A stretch of 64,000 bases of DNA from Macrothele yani (GCA_039090855.1 CM077005.1:72970607-73034606), one strand, 5' to 3'; counted from the stretch's first letter, positions 33,317-45,047 are shown. A program made the numbers and translations. Notes: generated by a model not told the origin, from the sequence alone.

Positions 33317-33653
33317 TATAAAAACATACTTGAATTAAGCATTTAGGTAATGTTTAGAAAAGCCAGATTAAAAATATTTATTTTCTTGGGATAATTTGAA
33401 ATGCAAATAACATCTCTACGCTTTCCCAGATTCTTAGTTCCCAATATTTTTCATGTTGTCAAGTCCTCCCCAGATGGCGCACCAATATAGGTATACTAAG
33501 TACCATATTTTACCTTCTACTTGGTTTGAAAAGTTGTTTTCGAAAGATAGGTAACAGTATTTCGAAGATAATTTGTAAGGTTTTGGACTGTTTTTGATGA
33601 TAAAATCTCCAGCTACCCTAGGGATGTGATTAAATGTACATATAATTAGAAAT

Positions 33654-33870
33654 GCCGCCCCGGTGGCACAGTGGTCTAAGCGTTGGCCTCTGATCATTCG
33701 TCCGAAAGGGGTCCGGGTTCGAATCCCGGTGAGGCATGGATGTTGTGTTTGTCTTACGGCACTGGCTCTCTCCCTTCCCTGGAACCAGTGACCCTAAATT
33801 AGGGACGGGCGACCGCTTCTAGCCCATTGAGTTGCTCACGGTGGTCGTTAAACCTCCAATAAAAAAAAAT
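33654..33870 (+). repeat. SINE family B, full length, 14-bp target duplication
   Basis: This is the best reference copy of family B. The tRNA-like head begins GCCGCCCCGGTGGCACAGTG and the B-box is GGGTTCGAATCCCGG. The body runs CACTGGCTCTCTCCCTTCCC to GTCGTTAAACCTCC and ends in A9. Perfect duplications atataattagaaat lie at 33640-33653 and 33871-33884. The head resembles a long-variable-arm tRNA (Ser or Leu type). Confidence 0.95.
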
Positions 33871-33884
33871 ATATAATTAGAAAT

Positions 33885-34728
33885 AAAAGCTTTGTCTTTA
33901 TTTTAGGATTAAAGAAAATATTTTTCTGCAAATTATTTATAACAACCATTAAGATTTTCTACGCATTTCTTAGCTTTCATTAATGCAATATTTTTACAAG
34001 GTGGCCTACGTTATATTTGAATTTATCAGGATATATCTGTTATCTAATAAAAAATCTCTTTTCAGATGGTATAAAATATCCAACATTTTTGCAACTGTTG
34101 TGTGGCGTGACTTTCAGTTCTCAGAAACTTTCTTATTACACAATTAAAAATATCTTAACTCCACTTCAATCCACTAATTTGCCCATTCTAGTCAAAATAC
34201 TCCTGAGAATCTGGCGGGTTCCTTTTGGTTTTTGAATAAGATTAACACTCAATTTTGGGTAACAGAAACGTGCCCTCATTTCCGCTGAAAGCGATAATGA
34301 TTTATGGTTCTCTGAGTCTGAGATTAATGAACCAGCTGACTTACAGGGAAACTTCATTCAGAGGCAGAGTCGCTCTGACTCAGAGTCAAATTTCCTTACG
34401 CGAAGTGATAAAAATTTATAGTTTCTGCTGCTACCGCGGAACACTGCGCAAGAGTATTTCTGATTATTTCCCGTCCGGCAAAGGTTATGGAAAGTAATTG
34501 AATTTTCTTCTACCTTTAGAAACGGATTATTTAATAATGAGAATTTCTGTAGTTTCGACTACGACGTTTTCAGAGAAAGAGAGTTTAAAGAATGCTTTGC
34601 GAAATGTTCTTACAACAATGCGATTGTCTCTTTATCAATACTTTCCTTGAATTTTGAATCTTAGTAATCATAATAAATGGTACATGATAAAAAGTATTTA
34701 TCATGTGCCACAGATTATGTATGTAGTG
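33885..34728. other. AT-rich spacer
   Basis: Short frames only. A segment near 34265-34400 reads as an acidic/serine-rich peptide (SRSDSESNFL), but no family is recognised. Confidence 0.4.
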
Positions 34729-34730
34729 TA

Positions 34731-35420
34731 CAGGGTGCCCCAAAAATCCTTGACACATTTTAAACATTTATTAAAGAACCCATTCGGGATAGGAACAAAA
34801 TGTTTCCAGATATTGTAAACTTACTTCTAATTTTTTTTTCGTATACTTATTAAACTTCAATACATGCACCTTTTTTGTTGTGCGGAGTATATCTATCAAA
34901 TCGATAGTCAATCTCTGCCCATGCACGTGTCAAACTGGATTCTACAGCAGATGAAATCACAGCAACTATGCGAGTTTTCAGTTCGTCAACACTTTGCAGC
35001 TTGGATGAATAAACTTTATGTGAGGACAAGTTTATTCACTTTGGATGAATAAACTTGTTCACAGGAAAGTTAAAACAGCGTGGCTTGTCGTCCGGCTGTA
35101 AAGCTTGCAATATCTGCATGTTGTAGTACGCATACAGGCGGAGATTTCGGTGTAAGTCATAATGCACTGTTACACGAGGAATTGCCAGTTCCTTTGCAGA
35201 AGTTCGTATCGATTTAGTGGGGCAACGTATGAAAACTTCATGCATGCTTTCGACGTTGCCTTCACCCGTGCTTGTTCTTCAACATATCGCCTATCAAGGA
35301 CACTTCCAGTGTCCAGAAACTTTTTGTGCCAAGCTCAGGTGCTATGACGTCTTGAAGGATCTTTTCCAAATATTCGAATGAAAATGTCTTTGAACTTGGG
35401 TAACAGATTTCATATTGAAA
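34731..35420 (-). pseudogene. mariner-like transposase with deleted catalytic core
   Basis: The left end CAGGGTGCCCCAAAAATCC (34731) is a typical mariner-type terminal repeat. On the minus strand an N-terminal block reads SIRTSAKELAIPRVTVHYDL, then QILQALQPDDKPRCFNFPVN. It is joined near 35000-35056 to a C-terminal block LQSVDELKTRIVAVISSAVE and AWAEIDYRFDILRTT. The whole catalytic region is missing. A 16-bp direct repeat TTGGATGAATAAACTT (35001-35016 and 35041-35056) marks the join. No matching right terminal repeat was found. Confidence 0.8.
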
Positions 35421-35850
35421 AACCAACCAACACCTGGCGCTAGTTTTGCTGGAGTAGACATTTTTTCAAATAACCTTGCCATTGGATCAGTAGCGCAACC
35501 TAGTGACCTATTTGGGAAACAGGAACAAACTTTGTTAAGTAAGTTAACTTACGTTCATATCCCGAAGAGTCTTTATTTAATGAATTTTTTAAATGTGTGA
35601 AGAAGTTCTGTATTGTATATGAAGTTTTACATATGTACAGCAGTTCTGTAGATACGAGGTTAGTTATAAAGCGCTACTACATATACACTTACATACCAGT
35701 TTATTAGGTAAATCTGCTCTCATCACATATAGAACTCAATCTAACACGTGAGATAGGCACGTAAGCGCCGTTCATGGTATAGATCAAGCTGACTAAATCA
35801 TTAGGCACCAATCACCAATTGGCGTTCTGTTGAAAATTGGGTATTGGGGT

Positions 35851-36240
35851 ATGGAAAAAACTAGAGCTCTGAGCGACACTGAATGTGAGGTGACAGTTGA
35901 CGCCTTTCGTGTCGAAACCTCCGTTAACTTGAACTTGTCACGTACAACCTGTGCAAAGGTTTACCGTGAATATTGCAACACGCAAAAATATTTCAACAGT
36001 TGGCGATCCAGTGGACGAAAGCAGCCTGTGGATCAGTGGGGTCAGAAGAGACTTGCAAGAATCGTGCAAGTGAACACACGAGCTACAGCAGATAAGTCAC
36101 TACAAAATGCAACATTGGTTTACCAAGTATCATCCATGAATGAGCTAGTAGTCGCACAATTTTACAAATGGGTTGCAACAGCTGACAACCATGCCGACAG
36201 ACTCCTTTAATTACTCTAATGCACTAGCTGTTTCGTCCAC
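35851..36240 (+). pseudogene. Tc1-like transposase, N-terminal relic
   Basis: The start at 35851 (MEKTRALSDTECEVTVDAFR) matches the N-terminus of a widespread Tc1-like family. NLSRTTCAKVYREYCNTQK and SGRKQPVDQWGQKRLARIVQ are the two helix-turn-helix halves, with the GRK AT-hook-like link between them. The catalytic half is absent. Downstream to 36680 nothing is recognised. Confidence 0.75.
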
Positions 36241-36789
36241 ATGATTGCCAAATGGTGGAAGTTGCGTGCGCGCCGCACAATTTGCGGAAAGCCCTTGCTA
36301 AGGTTATACTCGAAAATTCGAAAATGATGGACGTTTGGGAGATCGTACCACGTTCGAAGTCGCTTTGAGCATTGTGTTTGCCCATTCAGACGCTCAAGAG
36401 AACTCTAACCGTCGTTCGACGATTTGGTCTGCCTGATTTGCTGTAAATAAACGGTTACTTTTCAAATATTCAGATCAAAAGCTGTAGTCCATAAAAACAA
36501 AACGTTCTACTCAAAAACTATTATTACACAACTTTTGGACTGTAGAAGTTTGTTAAGACAACGTACACTAAATGTTAATAAGAAATGCATTTATTTACGT
36601 ACGTCTTGCGCCAAAATGAAAATCAAGGAGTGGGATTATCTCTGTTCAAAACAAGAAGTATGTATGAGGTAATTTTTGGCATACAGACTGATTCACTCGG
36701 GACTTTACCCAAGAAAAGCGCTATAATTTTTTAAGGGGAAAACATTTCAAGCTGAAACTTGAAGACGAAGTGCCTTACCTTTTCACATT

Positions 36790-38016
36790 CACATCGGTAT
36801 CAGAGAAGATGTTGAAAATGTCCTCCATTTGCATCCAAACAGAGATCAACTCTTCGCTGCATAATGTCAAATGTACGCCTCAGCATGTTGGTATTTATGA
36901 CTTCAATTTCCTGTGTGATGTTGTTTATCAGCTGCCGAATAGTCCTGGGCTTATTGTTGTATACAGTACCTTTTTAGATGACCCAATACGAAGTAATCGG
37001 GTGGAGTTAAATCTGGAGACCTGGGCGGTCACACACCTTTGGAGATAATCCGATCACCAAAGAAACTTCGAATCTCAGCCATGCTGACATTGGCAGTGTG
37101 ACAAGTCGCACTATCCTGTTGGAAGAAGCCATTCTGCAGTTCAATATCATTCATTTGGTTCACAAAATGCGTGAAGATATTGAGATACACTTCTGTTATT
37201 GAGATACAATCCCTTTTTCACACACTTCACAGTGTTTCTGACGTTGCGGGTCGCCTTTCTGAATGCTGATTTATTTATTTTATTTTATTTTTGTTGTTAC
37301 ATGCTCTTAGAAGAAGAAAAAAAAAGAAAATAAAAAGAGTAGGAAAAAAATGACAGTACATAAATGATGAACATAGACTGTAACAACAGGGAAGACAAGG
37401 GAAAGGGCCAAAATGGCCTGACATAGCCCTATACTCACCGTAGAAGAAACAAATGAAACAACAGATAGACACATCAAGTCAGACAATCAGAAGACGTTTT
37501 GCCAATCTTTTCCTTTTTTTTTTAATTATTGAAGAAGATAGAGTTTGAATTTTTTTAAATAAATTAAAATTGCTTAAGTTAGTCAGGTTGGTAGGTAAAG
37601 AATTCCAGTGTTGAGGGCCTCTGTAATTTAGAGTAAGTTTAATTGATTCCGTTTTTGGAAAAATTGACTGTAATTGTAGTTTATACCTTGTTTCATACGA
37701 ATGTGCATGTATATTAAGAAATATGAGAGCTGAATATAAATTTTATTTAATTTATATCAACAACATTTCCTGTCGTTTCAAGTTTTTTCGCAAGATTTGA
37801 AATCGTTGGTTTCGTAGGTGGTCCCCGACCGGGAAATTTCTTCTTAAACTTTTTCTGACACTCCTTGAAAGAGTCGGAATTCCAATAACTACGAACGATA
37901 AATACGCGCTCAGCAATCGTGAACACCACCGTACTCGACACTAACCAACAGACAAAGAGAATGGCGCAAAAGCTTTCCCACCAGACGTCGTGTATCGTGG
38001 CGCTATCTGGGCACAC
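36790..38016 (-). pseudogene. mariner-like transposase split by an insertion
   Basis: The N-terminal part (37747-38016) reads FTIAERVFIVRSYWNSDSFK, then PTKPTISNLAKKLETTGNVV, a helix-turn-helix DNA-binding region. After the insertion the minus strand continues NGFFQQDSATCHTANVSMAE (second catalytic Asp), FFGDRIIS, PPRSPDLTPPDYF (third Asp), and MLRRTFDIMQRRVDLCLDAN. Stops and frameshifts are frequent. The first catalytic Asp region was lost or is obscured by the insertion. Confidence 0.83.
37265..37745. repeat. Unclassified insertion inside a mariner-like element
   Basis: About 480 bp separates the DNA-binding and catalytic halves of the transposase. Both borders are rich in TTTATTTA, which obscures any target duplication. 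The inserted sequence has no recognisable ORF or tRNA-like boxes. Confidence 0.55.
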
Positions 38017-38611
38017 GAGCCAAAAGGAGCAGATATGGATGCGAATGTAAAAACGTACGGCATTTCGTCTTCAAATTTCAGGTTGAAATATTTTCCCTTT
38101 TCAAAATTATAGCCCTTTTTTGGGGTAAAGTCCCGAGTGAATCACTCCCTAGTAGAGTTCGCAGGAAATTCCGATCGCACTGCCGTCTCAAAATCGCGCA
38201 AAAATCTTTATAGTAGGCCTATAATCGGCAGATAAAATGAAAGCAGTCTTCAGTTCTACTGTTTGATGTGCAAAATTTAACTATAATTGACAAAATGGGT
38301 TACATTAAGCAAACGATCAAAGAAAAGTGGCAAAAGTTACGTGTAACTAACGCGGGCATAAGCAAGTATCTAGCATTTAACTATACATACTCTGTGTAAG
38401 AGACAAGAACTGCAAACCTAAAGAGATATAAAAAAGAGGTTGCTGTAGAAAACTCTTAATTCTTTTCGCTAGGTCGTTCTCTGCGTGTTTGGACTTATTT
38501 GTTGCTATTACAGTATGTCACACGGACAGCATGGTGATGGCAGATGGCATTACATGCGATGGGTCCATCAGCCTGAACACAGAGTGATGTTACTAGGTTA
38601 ACAGGTGTTCA

Positions 38612-38800
38612 CCATTTTTTTTATTGGGGGTTTAACGACTACAGTCAGCAACTCTTTGGGCTATAAGCAGTCGCCCGTCTCTAATTTAGGGCCACTGGTT
38701 CCAGGGAAAGTAGAGATCCAGTGCGGTAAGACAAACACGACATCCATTCTTCACCAGGATACGAACTCAGACCCATCTCGGACGAATGGTCATAATTCGT
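38612..38800 (-). repeat. SINE family B copy
   Basis: An antisense copy with a poly(T)-rich left end, the family body (CAGTCGCCCGTCTCTAATTT, then CCACTGGTTCCAGGGAA) and a mutated B-box. The tRNA-like head is truncated. Confidence 0.82.
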
Positions 38801-39034
38801 CCGGTGTTCACCAATCCTTGCTGTAAAAGACATGGGGAAGGTACCAAGGTCCATGAAACGTTTGTCGTCCACGTGTGCAATGTTGTAACACACTGTAGAA
38901 AGGTCTGCGGCTCGTAGGCGAACAGTTTCGAGGAAAACGATGTACAAACAGGTTAGGAAAATCATGCAATGCATTTATTATAATACGCTTTCCAACATAC
39001 CAGAAATCATTACTCAAGTTATAAGGATAATAAC
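38801..39034. other. Unassigned spacer
   Basis: Nothing recognisable. Confidence 0.35.
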
Positions 39035-39600
39035 TGTGGAATAAATCTCAGTCCTGTGCCCTGACCTTTGATCCCAATTCGATGATATTCAACAGAACCG
39101 GTTCAGTATACCTCCGAAATAACACGATAACGTTTTGTCGCAATCGAAGCATTTTTAGGTAAGTTATGATGCATAAGGGCTGTGGAATAGATCCCGCTCC
39201 TGTGTCCCGACCTTTAACCCCATTTCGCCCGTTTTCAACAGGAGTCGTCCCCAGGCAGGCCCCTACAACATACTAATATTTTATCCAAATCGAAGAATGT
39301 TTACGTAAGTTATGACGCATAATGGCGATGGAAGCGATTCCGCTCCTATGTCCTGACCTTTGACCCCATTTCGCCCATTTTCAATAGGGTATGTCCTCAG
39401 GTAGTCCCCTACTATATACTAAAAGTTAAGCGATATCAAACTTTTTATACGTTAGTTATGGCGCATAAGAGCAGTGGAATGGATCCCGCTCCTATGTCTT
39501 GATCTTTGACCCCATTTTGTTCACTTTCAATAGCGTTTGTTCCCAGGTGATCCCCTTCCACATAGTAAAATTTCATCGAATTCGAACGATTTTATCGTGC
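39035..39600. repeat. ~145-bp tandem repeat, first block (4 units)
   Basis: The unit core CCTGACCTTTGACCCCATTT occurs near 39060, 39200, 39350 and 39500 with a period of about 140-149 bp. Each unit also carries GTCCCCAGG and TCGAA..ATTTTTA motifs. A second block follows at 40437 after an unrelated segment. Confidence 0.85.
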
Positions 39601-39992
39601 GGACGGACATAAGCACACAACGCGTGACGTAATGAGGCAGATGGGAATCGCGACCGTCTGCTCGCAAGAGTGTGATGTCATTAAACTTTAATAGGATCCA
39701 CACACAACGCGTGACGTAATGAGACAGATGGTGTGACCGTGCCCCAACATATCAATCGCGAGATTCTGATGTCACAAGATTTCTAAGCATGGATAACATC
39801 AATAGGACGAGGCCATTACACTAAAAACGTGTTAATTCGGGGTGGTTATTTAACGCACTAAATGAATTTTCCTAAAGTCGAAATCAAGCTAAATCGATTT
39901 CTAGTACCAGAAAACGGTAGGTTAACGACTTTCATCAGAATCCTTAGAGCCGTTTTCAAAATAAAAGTTACATACATACAAGAATTGCTCCT
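39601..39992. other. Spacer with 31-bp direct duplication
   Basis: The phrase CACACAACGCGTGACGTAAT with its GAG[GA]CAGATGG extension occurs twice (39613 and 39700). No gene is seen. Confidence 0.6.
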
Positions 39993-39996
39993 TTAA

Positions 39997-40432
39997 GGTG
40001 AACTTCAAGAAATTTTGCTTCTTATACTTCCAATGGAAAAACGTCTGTACACATTTTCTTCGCAATTAATGCGTTCTCAATGATGAAAATTGGAATATCG
40101 ATTAAAATAGCTTCATTTTATAACTTGGAATACTTAATATTTTCTAAAACATAACCATAATTATGAAATCCAACATTTGTTTGTCTACTGACGTCATCAA
40201 AGTACAGGTCGCGCCATATTTTTTCTGGTTCCAACACCACCAAAAGAAAATTTATTGATATTTTATATAATTATGGTTATGTTTTAGGAAATATTAAGTA
40301 TTCCAAGTTAAAATATGAAGTTATTTTAATCGATGTTCAAATTTTCATCCTTGGGAACACAATAATTGTGAAGGAAATGTGTACAAGTTTTTCCATTGGA
40401 AGTATAGGAAGTAAAATTATTTGACGACCACC
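39997..40432. mobile_element. MITE with ~170-bp terminal inverted repeats and TTAA duplications
   Basis: This 436-bp element starts GGTGAACTTCAAG and ends CGACGACCACC style. The two arms are inverted repeats of about 170 bp sharing CTTATACTTCCAATGG (CCTATACTTCC in the right arm) and ACTTGGAATACTTAATATTT. TTAA lies at 39993-39996 and 40433-40436, the target duplication of piggyBac-type transposition. No ORF is present. Confidence 0.8.
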
Positions 40433-40436
40433 TTAA

Positions 40437-40910
40437 TAGTATGGGATATGGGCGATGAAATGGATCCCGATACTATGTCCTGACCTTTGACCCCATTTCA
40501 TCCATTTTCAATAGGGTTCGTCCCCAGGTGGTCGTCTACCACATACTAAAATTTCTTTGAAATCGAACCATTTTTACGCACGTTATGACACATAGGGGTA
40601 ATGGAATGCATCCCGCTCTTATGTTCTGACCTTTGACCCCACTTCACCCATTTTCGACAGGGTTCATTCCCAGGTGGTCCCCTACAATATAGTAAAATTT
40701 CATCGACATCGAACCATATTTACGCAAGTGGGCAATGGAATGGATCCCGCTCCTATGCCGTGAGTTTTGACTCCATTTCGTCCATTTTCAATTGGGTTCG
40801 TCCCCAGGTGGCCCCTATCACATAATAAAATTTCATCGAAATCGAACCATTTTTACTCGAGTTATCGTGCCGACAGACGGACGGACAAAGCTGGAGCATA
40901 TACGCTTCTT
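40437..40910. repeat. ~145-bp tandem repeat, second block (3 units)
   Basis: Three more units of the repeat seen at 39.0-39.6 kb, with cores near 40480, 40625 and 40755. The block ends in ATCGTGCCGACAGACGGACG and a short tail. Confidence 0.85.
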
Positions 40911-41089
40911 CAACCTACGGTTGGAAAGCGTAAAAAAGACTTCATGCCATACGACTTGCCGTTTTCCTCCCAGTCACTTCGTCAGGAAGGAGGGGTATAC
41001 TATTGTGGTATAGACAATACGGGGAGAGCATCGAAAACCAATGGACAATATTCTCTTCTGTAATGAAAGAAAATTCATCAAAAAAAAGG

Positions 41090-41350
41090 TCATCGCTGTT
41101 TCCACGTTTATAAGTGAGTCACAGAAAAATTATCATTTGCCGCCACCGGGAATCGAACCCAGGGTCTTCCACTTACGCGCCGGATATGCTTCCACCGCAC
41201 CACAACGGCCTCGACTTCCTCCAGACTCACACATACTAACACCCAAGAAAATTTTGCAGGTTGCTTCTTCGAGCCCCGCACAATGCTGAGGATTCACCAA
41301 AGATGGTAAGCAGCAACTGAACAAATAATTAGGAGGCGAATGAATAATTA
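41090..41350 (-). repeat. SINE family D copy
   Basis: On the minus strand the A-box-like GTTGTGGTGCGGTGGAAGC and B-box GGGTTCGATTCCCGGTGGCGG form a tRNA-like unit. The non-tRNA part includes CAGTTGCTGCTTACCATCTT. The same family occurs at 63.3-63.8 kb. Confidence 0.82.
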
Positions 41351-42304
41351 ATACAGACATTGGACGTGGACCAGGAACATCAAACACATAATAAACGTTG
41401 AAAATCAAACAAATTATAAACTTTAACGTCAACCAAATTATAAACTTTAACGTCAACCAAATTATAAACAAATTATAAACTTGGAAAGAGCGATGACCTT
41501 TGTTTGATGTTCCTGGTCCACGAACTGAGTCAAGTCGGAGAAGACTTGATTCAATTCGAAGCCAATCATAAGAAATAAAATAAAGAAACAAAAACAAACC
41601 GTCTTGTTTTAGGCTCTCATTTTATAGCCCGGCTCGTCGGTTTAAGCGGTTAATCAACGCATTCTGGGGCAGATTCTTTCCACTTAGTGAACTTCACCCT
41701 CTGATTATTCGGTTTTTGAGATGAAACATTTTTTTCAGTGCAAGTGCAAAATGTTAAATTTTCCAGTGCCTTTCGCGTTAAGTCTGGCCCGGTCCTAGCC
41801 CGGAATTGTTTATTTAACTGATGAAAAATCAGCCTGGCTCGGTCTAAGGGCCTGGTCGGGCTCTGACATTCCGGGCAGACCCAGGCCTGTGAATTTTGTA
41901 AAATGAATTATTTTATATAATATGAATAACAACAAAATTATCTGTTTCTCAGAACAAAAGAAACGTTTCAAGTACCTTAGCGTTGTGTATATATATAAGT
42001 AGCTTAGGAGTTCCGGTTTAGGATTTTTAGTTTCACGTTATATCATCCTATTCTGAGCACGTACGTATCGTATCATTAAGGAGCTTGTTTTCTGCTGCAT
42101 AATGATAGGATTCAAATCTTGAACAAAGCGACGGACTGCCTATTTAGTGGATGACCCTTTTCTTTGAGTCAGCAGCTTTAATTTAGAAATAGGTAAATCT
42201 TTGGTATATCAAACTGCTACCTACAAATAAATGAAAAAAGTAGCAGTCTTTTTCCTCAACACACTTCTGTAACGATCTGTGTCGCTAAGATATTACACTC
42301 AATT
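41351..42304. other. Spacer with 24-bp repeats
   Basis: AAATTATAAACTTTAACGTC repeats two to three times at 41407-41480. CTTGGAAAGAGCGATGACCT at 41481-41500 mirrors the left end of the adjacent SINE D copy. A GC-rich stretch (41780-41890) with CCGGGC-type motifs is not assigned. A decayed SINE B copy may lie near 42110-42210. Confidence 0.5.
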
Positions 42305-43409
42305 GAGAAAACATTAGAGATACATATCTAACAGCGTGTTTGTCCTCCTCTAGCGCTAATAACAGCCTGTATACATCGAGGCATCGACTCCACTAGATGC
42401 CGGAGGGTTTCCGGGGATAATACCCGCCATGACTGTCGCCGCAGTGCCCACAACTGTGCACAAGACTTCGGTCAAGGATCCATATTCCTCTCCACGACAT
42501 CCAGAGAGCTTCCACAGGATTTAAATCCGGGAACTTTTGGGGCTACTGGATGGTTCCAAACTCAGATGAATGTTTCTCGAGCAATGCTTGGGTGGTTGTG
42601 GCCAGGTAAGGGGGCGCATTGTCTTTCTGAAACAGTCCATGGAGCGCAGGATTAGCAAAGGCCATGAAAGCGTGTAGGTGGTCACTCAGCACATGCTGGC
42701 AGCGCGCATCTGTTAAAGACCTCCCCAGACACACTAAGGGACCTAATGTGTTCCATGAGAAGGCACAGGCACATCAAGTCATCACAGAGAGCCACCACTG
42801 CGTTGAATAGAGCCAAACTGGCACAACAGCGACATGGTCTCATGCACTCCACTCTCCAGCAGCACCCTCCCGTCAGCTCGGTACAGCTCAAACGGGGATT
42901 CATCTGACCACACGACGCGGCGCCACTGTACAGGGGTGCAGTTTTGATGTTCGCGGCAACAGACTAGGCGTAATGTCCAATGACGAGCAGTCAGCAGGGG
43001 AACCCGAGTAGGGCGTCGGCTGCCGTAATCGAGGGCGTGCAGCGTGTGCCATATCTTTCGCTCGCTTTCGCTGCTTCAGCCTCTGACATTTAATCTGCCA
43101 AGTGGTCGGCCTGTACGAGTCTGGATAATCTACGGTGACCCCGGTCATCAATGACATGCTCTCGGTCACCATTTGGTCTCTGTGCGATGGTACGTCCGTC
43201 GATGGTACACTCGCGGTACACCCTTGATACGGTTGCCTCGGGGACCTTACCCTAAGGTTTTTTACAACTTGGGCGACAGAATGAGCTATTTGTCTTTGGC
43301 CGACAGTGTATTCACGACCAAAGCCGCTTAGATCACCACATTCCCCCATGTTCTCCGATTGCGATGCACTGATGGGAAGTCGTGCTGTCCCCCTATCTAT
43401 CACCTGCAT
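42305..43409 (-). pseudogene. Tc1-like transposase relic, DD36E-type
   Basis: This is the same family as the relic at 18.3-19.3 kb. The N-terminal region starts near 43409 (MQVIDRGTARLP) and contains ENMGECGDLSGFGREYTVGQ. VVWSDESPFELYRADGRV carries the first catalytic Asp (about 42895). LFQKDNAPPYLATTTQALLE (second Asp) and FPDLNPVEALW (Glu) are 36 residues apart. Frameshifts and stops are frequent. Confidence 0.83.
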
Positions 43410-44262
43410 TCGGTTAGTGTGTGTTACAATCCGCGCAGGGGATGCCGTTGTAAACCGCTCAGCATCTCTAATATTTTGTCTACTGCGTGTATTTCTCTGT
43501 GGCGAAATATAATTGAGATAGTCGGTAGGTCACACAGAATGCAACTTATCGGCACCTGCATTAAAGCTGCTAGGAAATCTCTTTTTTTTTCTTCAAAAAT
43601 AAGCCTTTCTTTATGCATAGCGGTTCCTAAATCAATAATGGATAAGCAAATGAATTGATTCACAAATACGTTTTCCTTTTGCACATTTTCCCGACATGAG
43701 AATTATCGCTAATCTTATGTTTCAGCCACGAGTTTGAGACGTATAAACAAAAACGCTAACTATTCCATTATTGAGTCAGTTATTTAAAAACACATGATAA
43801 TACTCATATTAAGTTTAGTATCAGACAGAATTTCAGAGATTATTAATAATTAAAGAAAAAAGGCACTTTTGACGACTTTAATCCATTTATTCATTAAAAC
43901 CACTCACAACTCTGAAGTGGTCTTAATGAAATTATTATAAAAGGCTGCTTCTGCATATACTGTAGATGTAGGTATTATTATTATTTTTTTTTTGGAAAGC
44001 ACAGCTATGCGATATATTTACTGAATTGAATTATCTTTGGATATCCATTTATGAACATAAGCAAATATGTAATTTTAAATATCTTCCAGATATTCTAAAT
44101 TCTATGTTTTTGAGTAGCAACATATTCAATCCTTGCTGGCGCAGTTGAATACAAGAGTTCGTTTTGTTAAATTAAGGCAGTTGATGGCAAACTGTATTTG
44201 AATTTGACAACTGTCTTCACTAAATTCAACCAAAATTTCGTTAACACGTTACATAAGATATA
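43410..44262. other. AT-rich spacer
   Basis: No gene recognised. T-rich runs lie near 43578 and 43984. Confidence 0.4.
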
Positions 44263-45047
44263 CAGTGTGTTCCCAAACTGTTTTGACAAAAGAAGAGGGG
44301 TGATAGTACCCATCAAGACGAACAATATTTACAATGGAACCTAGGGTCGCATTCCACTCTGAGTGTCAGAAAAGAGTAACTTCGAAAGTCGTCCAACAAG
44401 CACAAGACGTCATTTCTTTCGTGCCGGAAAAGTAGCACATCGCCAGAACATCACCGTCAAGCATTTACTGTATGCAAATTGCCAGAGAAAAGACGCAGCA
44501 TCGACAGTTGCAGCCTATTGGCTTATCAAGGTGCAGTAGACATTTCCTGAATGCCACATATCCCGCACGATGGATTGGACGTCACGGACCTGTGGCATGG
44601 CCTCCACGCTCACCTGACATAAACCCACTGGACTTCTTCTTCTGGGGGGCACATGAAATCACTGGTGTACGAGACGATTGTGGACTCCGTGGAAGATCTC
44701 GTCGCGAGAATCGTTGCTGCAGAGGATAGGATAAACACAATAACAGGAGTCTTTGAGAGGGTGCGCCAGTCTTTCATTCGCCGGTGTGAATTGTGCAACG
44801 GCACCCGTGGCCTCCACTTTGAGCATCTACTTTGAGTCTATTCCTGATCTCCATAAATGGGATTGTGCAACTTATGATGTCGTTAATTCTCTTTCTTTGC
44901 ACTGTTGAAAGTTCAACTTGAACATCTAACTTTACTCTTTTCTGACACTCAGAGTGAAATGGAACCCTAGGTTCCCTTGTAAATATTGTTCGTCTTGATG
45001 GGTACTATCACCTCTTTCTTTTGTCAAAACTGTTTACAAACACCCTG
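44263..45047 (+). mobile_element. DD41D-family mariner-like element with ~120-bp inverted repeats
   Basis: A 785-bp element flanked by TA. The outer ends are CAGTGTGTTCCCAAACTG and, reverse-complemented, CAGGGTGTTTGTAAACAG. The inverted arms extend about 120 bp, past CATCAAGACGAACAATATT to CACTCTGAGTGTCAGAAAAG. It is internally deleted: only the C-terminal third of the transposase lies between the arms. Confidence 0.88.
44530..44835 (+). pseudogene. DD41D mariner-like transposase, C-terminal remnant
   Basis: The frames read HFLNATYPARWIGRHGPVAW, then PPRSPDINPLDFFFWG (third catalytic Asp). After one extra G near 44645-44650 they continue MKSLVYETIVDSVEDLVARI and FERVRQSFIRRCELCN to the stop at 44833-44835. 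The first two catalytic Asp residues are deleted. It is closely related to the transposase at 20.5-21.0 kb. Confidence 0.88.

Larger units (their letters stand above)
36684..38152 (-). mobile_element. mariner-like element with ~100-bp terminal inverted repeats
   Basis: The left arm (36684 to about 36785) and right arm (about 38048 to 38152) are ~100-bp inverted repeats sharing GATTCACTCGGGACTTTACC and GAAGACGAA. TA flanks both ends (36682-36683, 38153-38154). A ~480-bp unrelated repeat is inserted at about 37265-37745. Confidence 0.87.

Noticed and set aside
33654..33737. Functional tRNA (Ser/Leu-like) gene
   Set aside because: It is the head of a SINE with a target duplication and A tail; at least six copies occur in the window.
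34265..34400. Possible piggyBac-derived acidic N-terminus (SDSES-type peptide)
   Set aside because: Only a short low-complexity peptide; no catalytic domain or TTAA flanks nearby.
41780..41890. GC-rich CCGGGC motifs as hAT terminal repeats
   Set aside because: No paired ends or 8-bp duplications could be matched.
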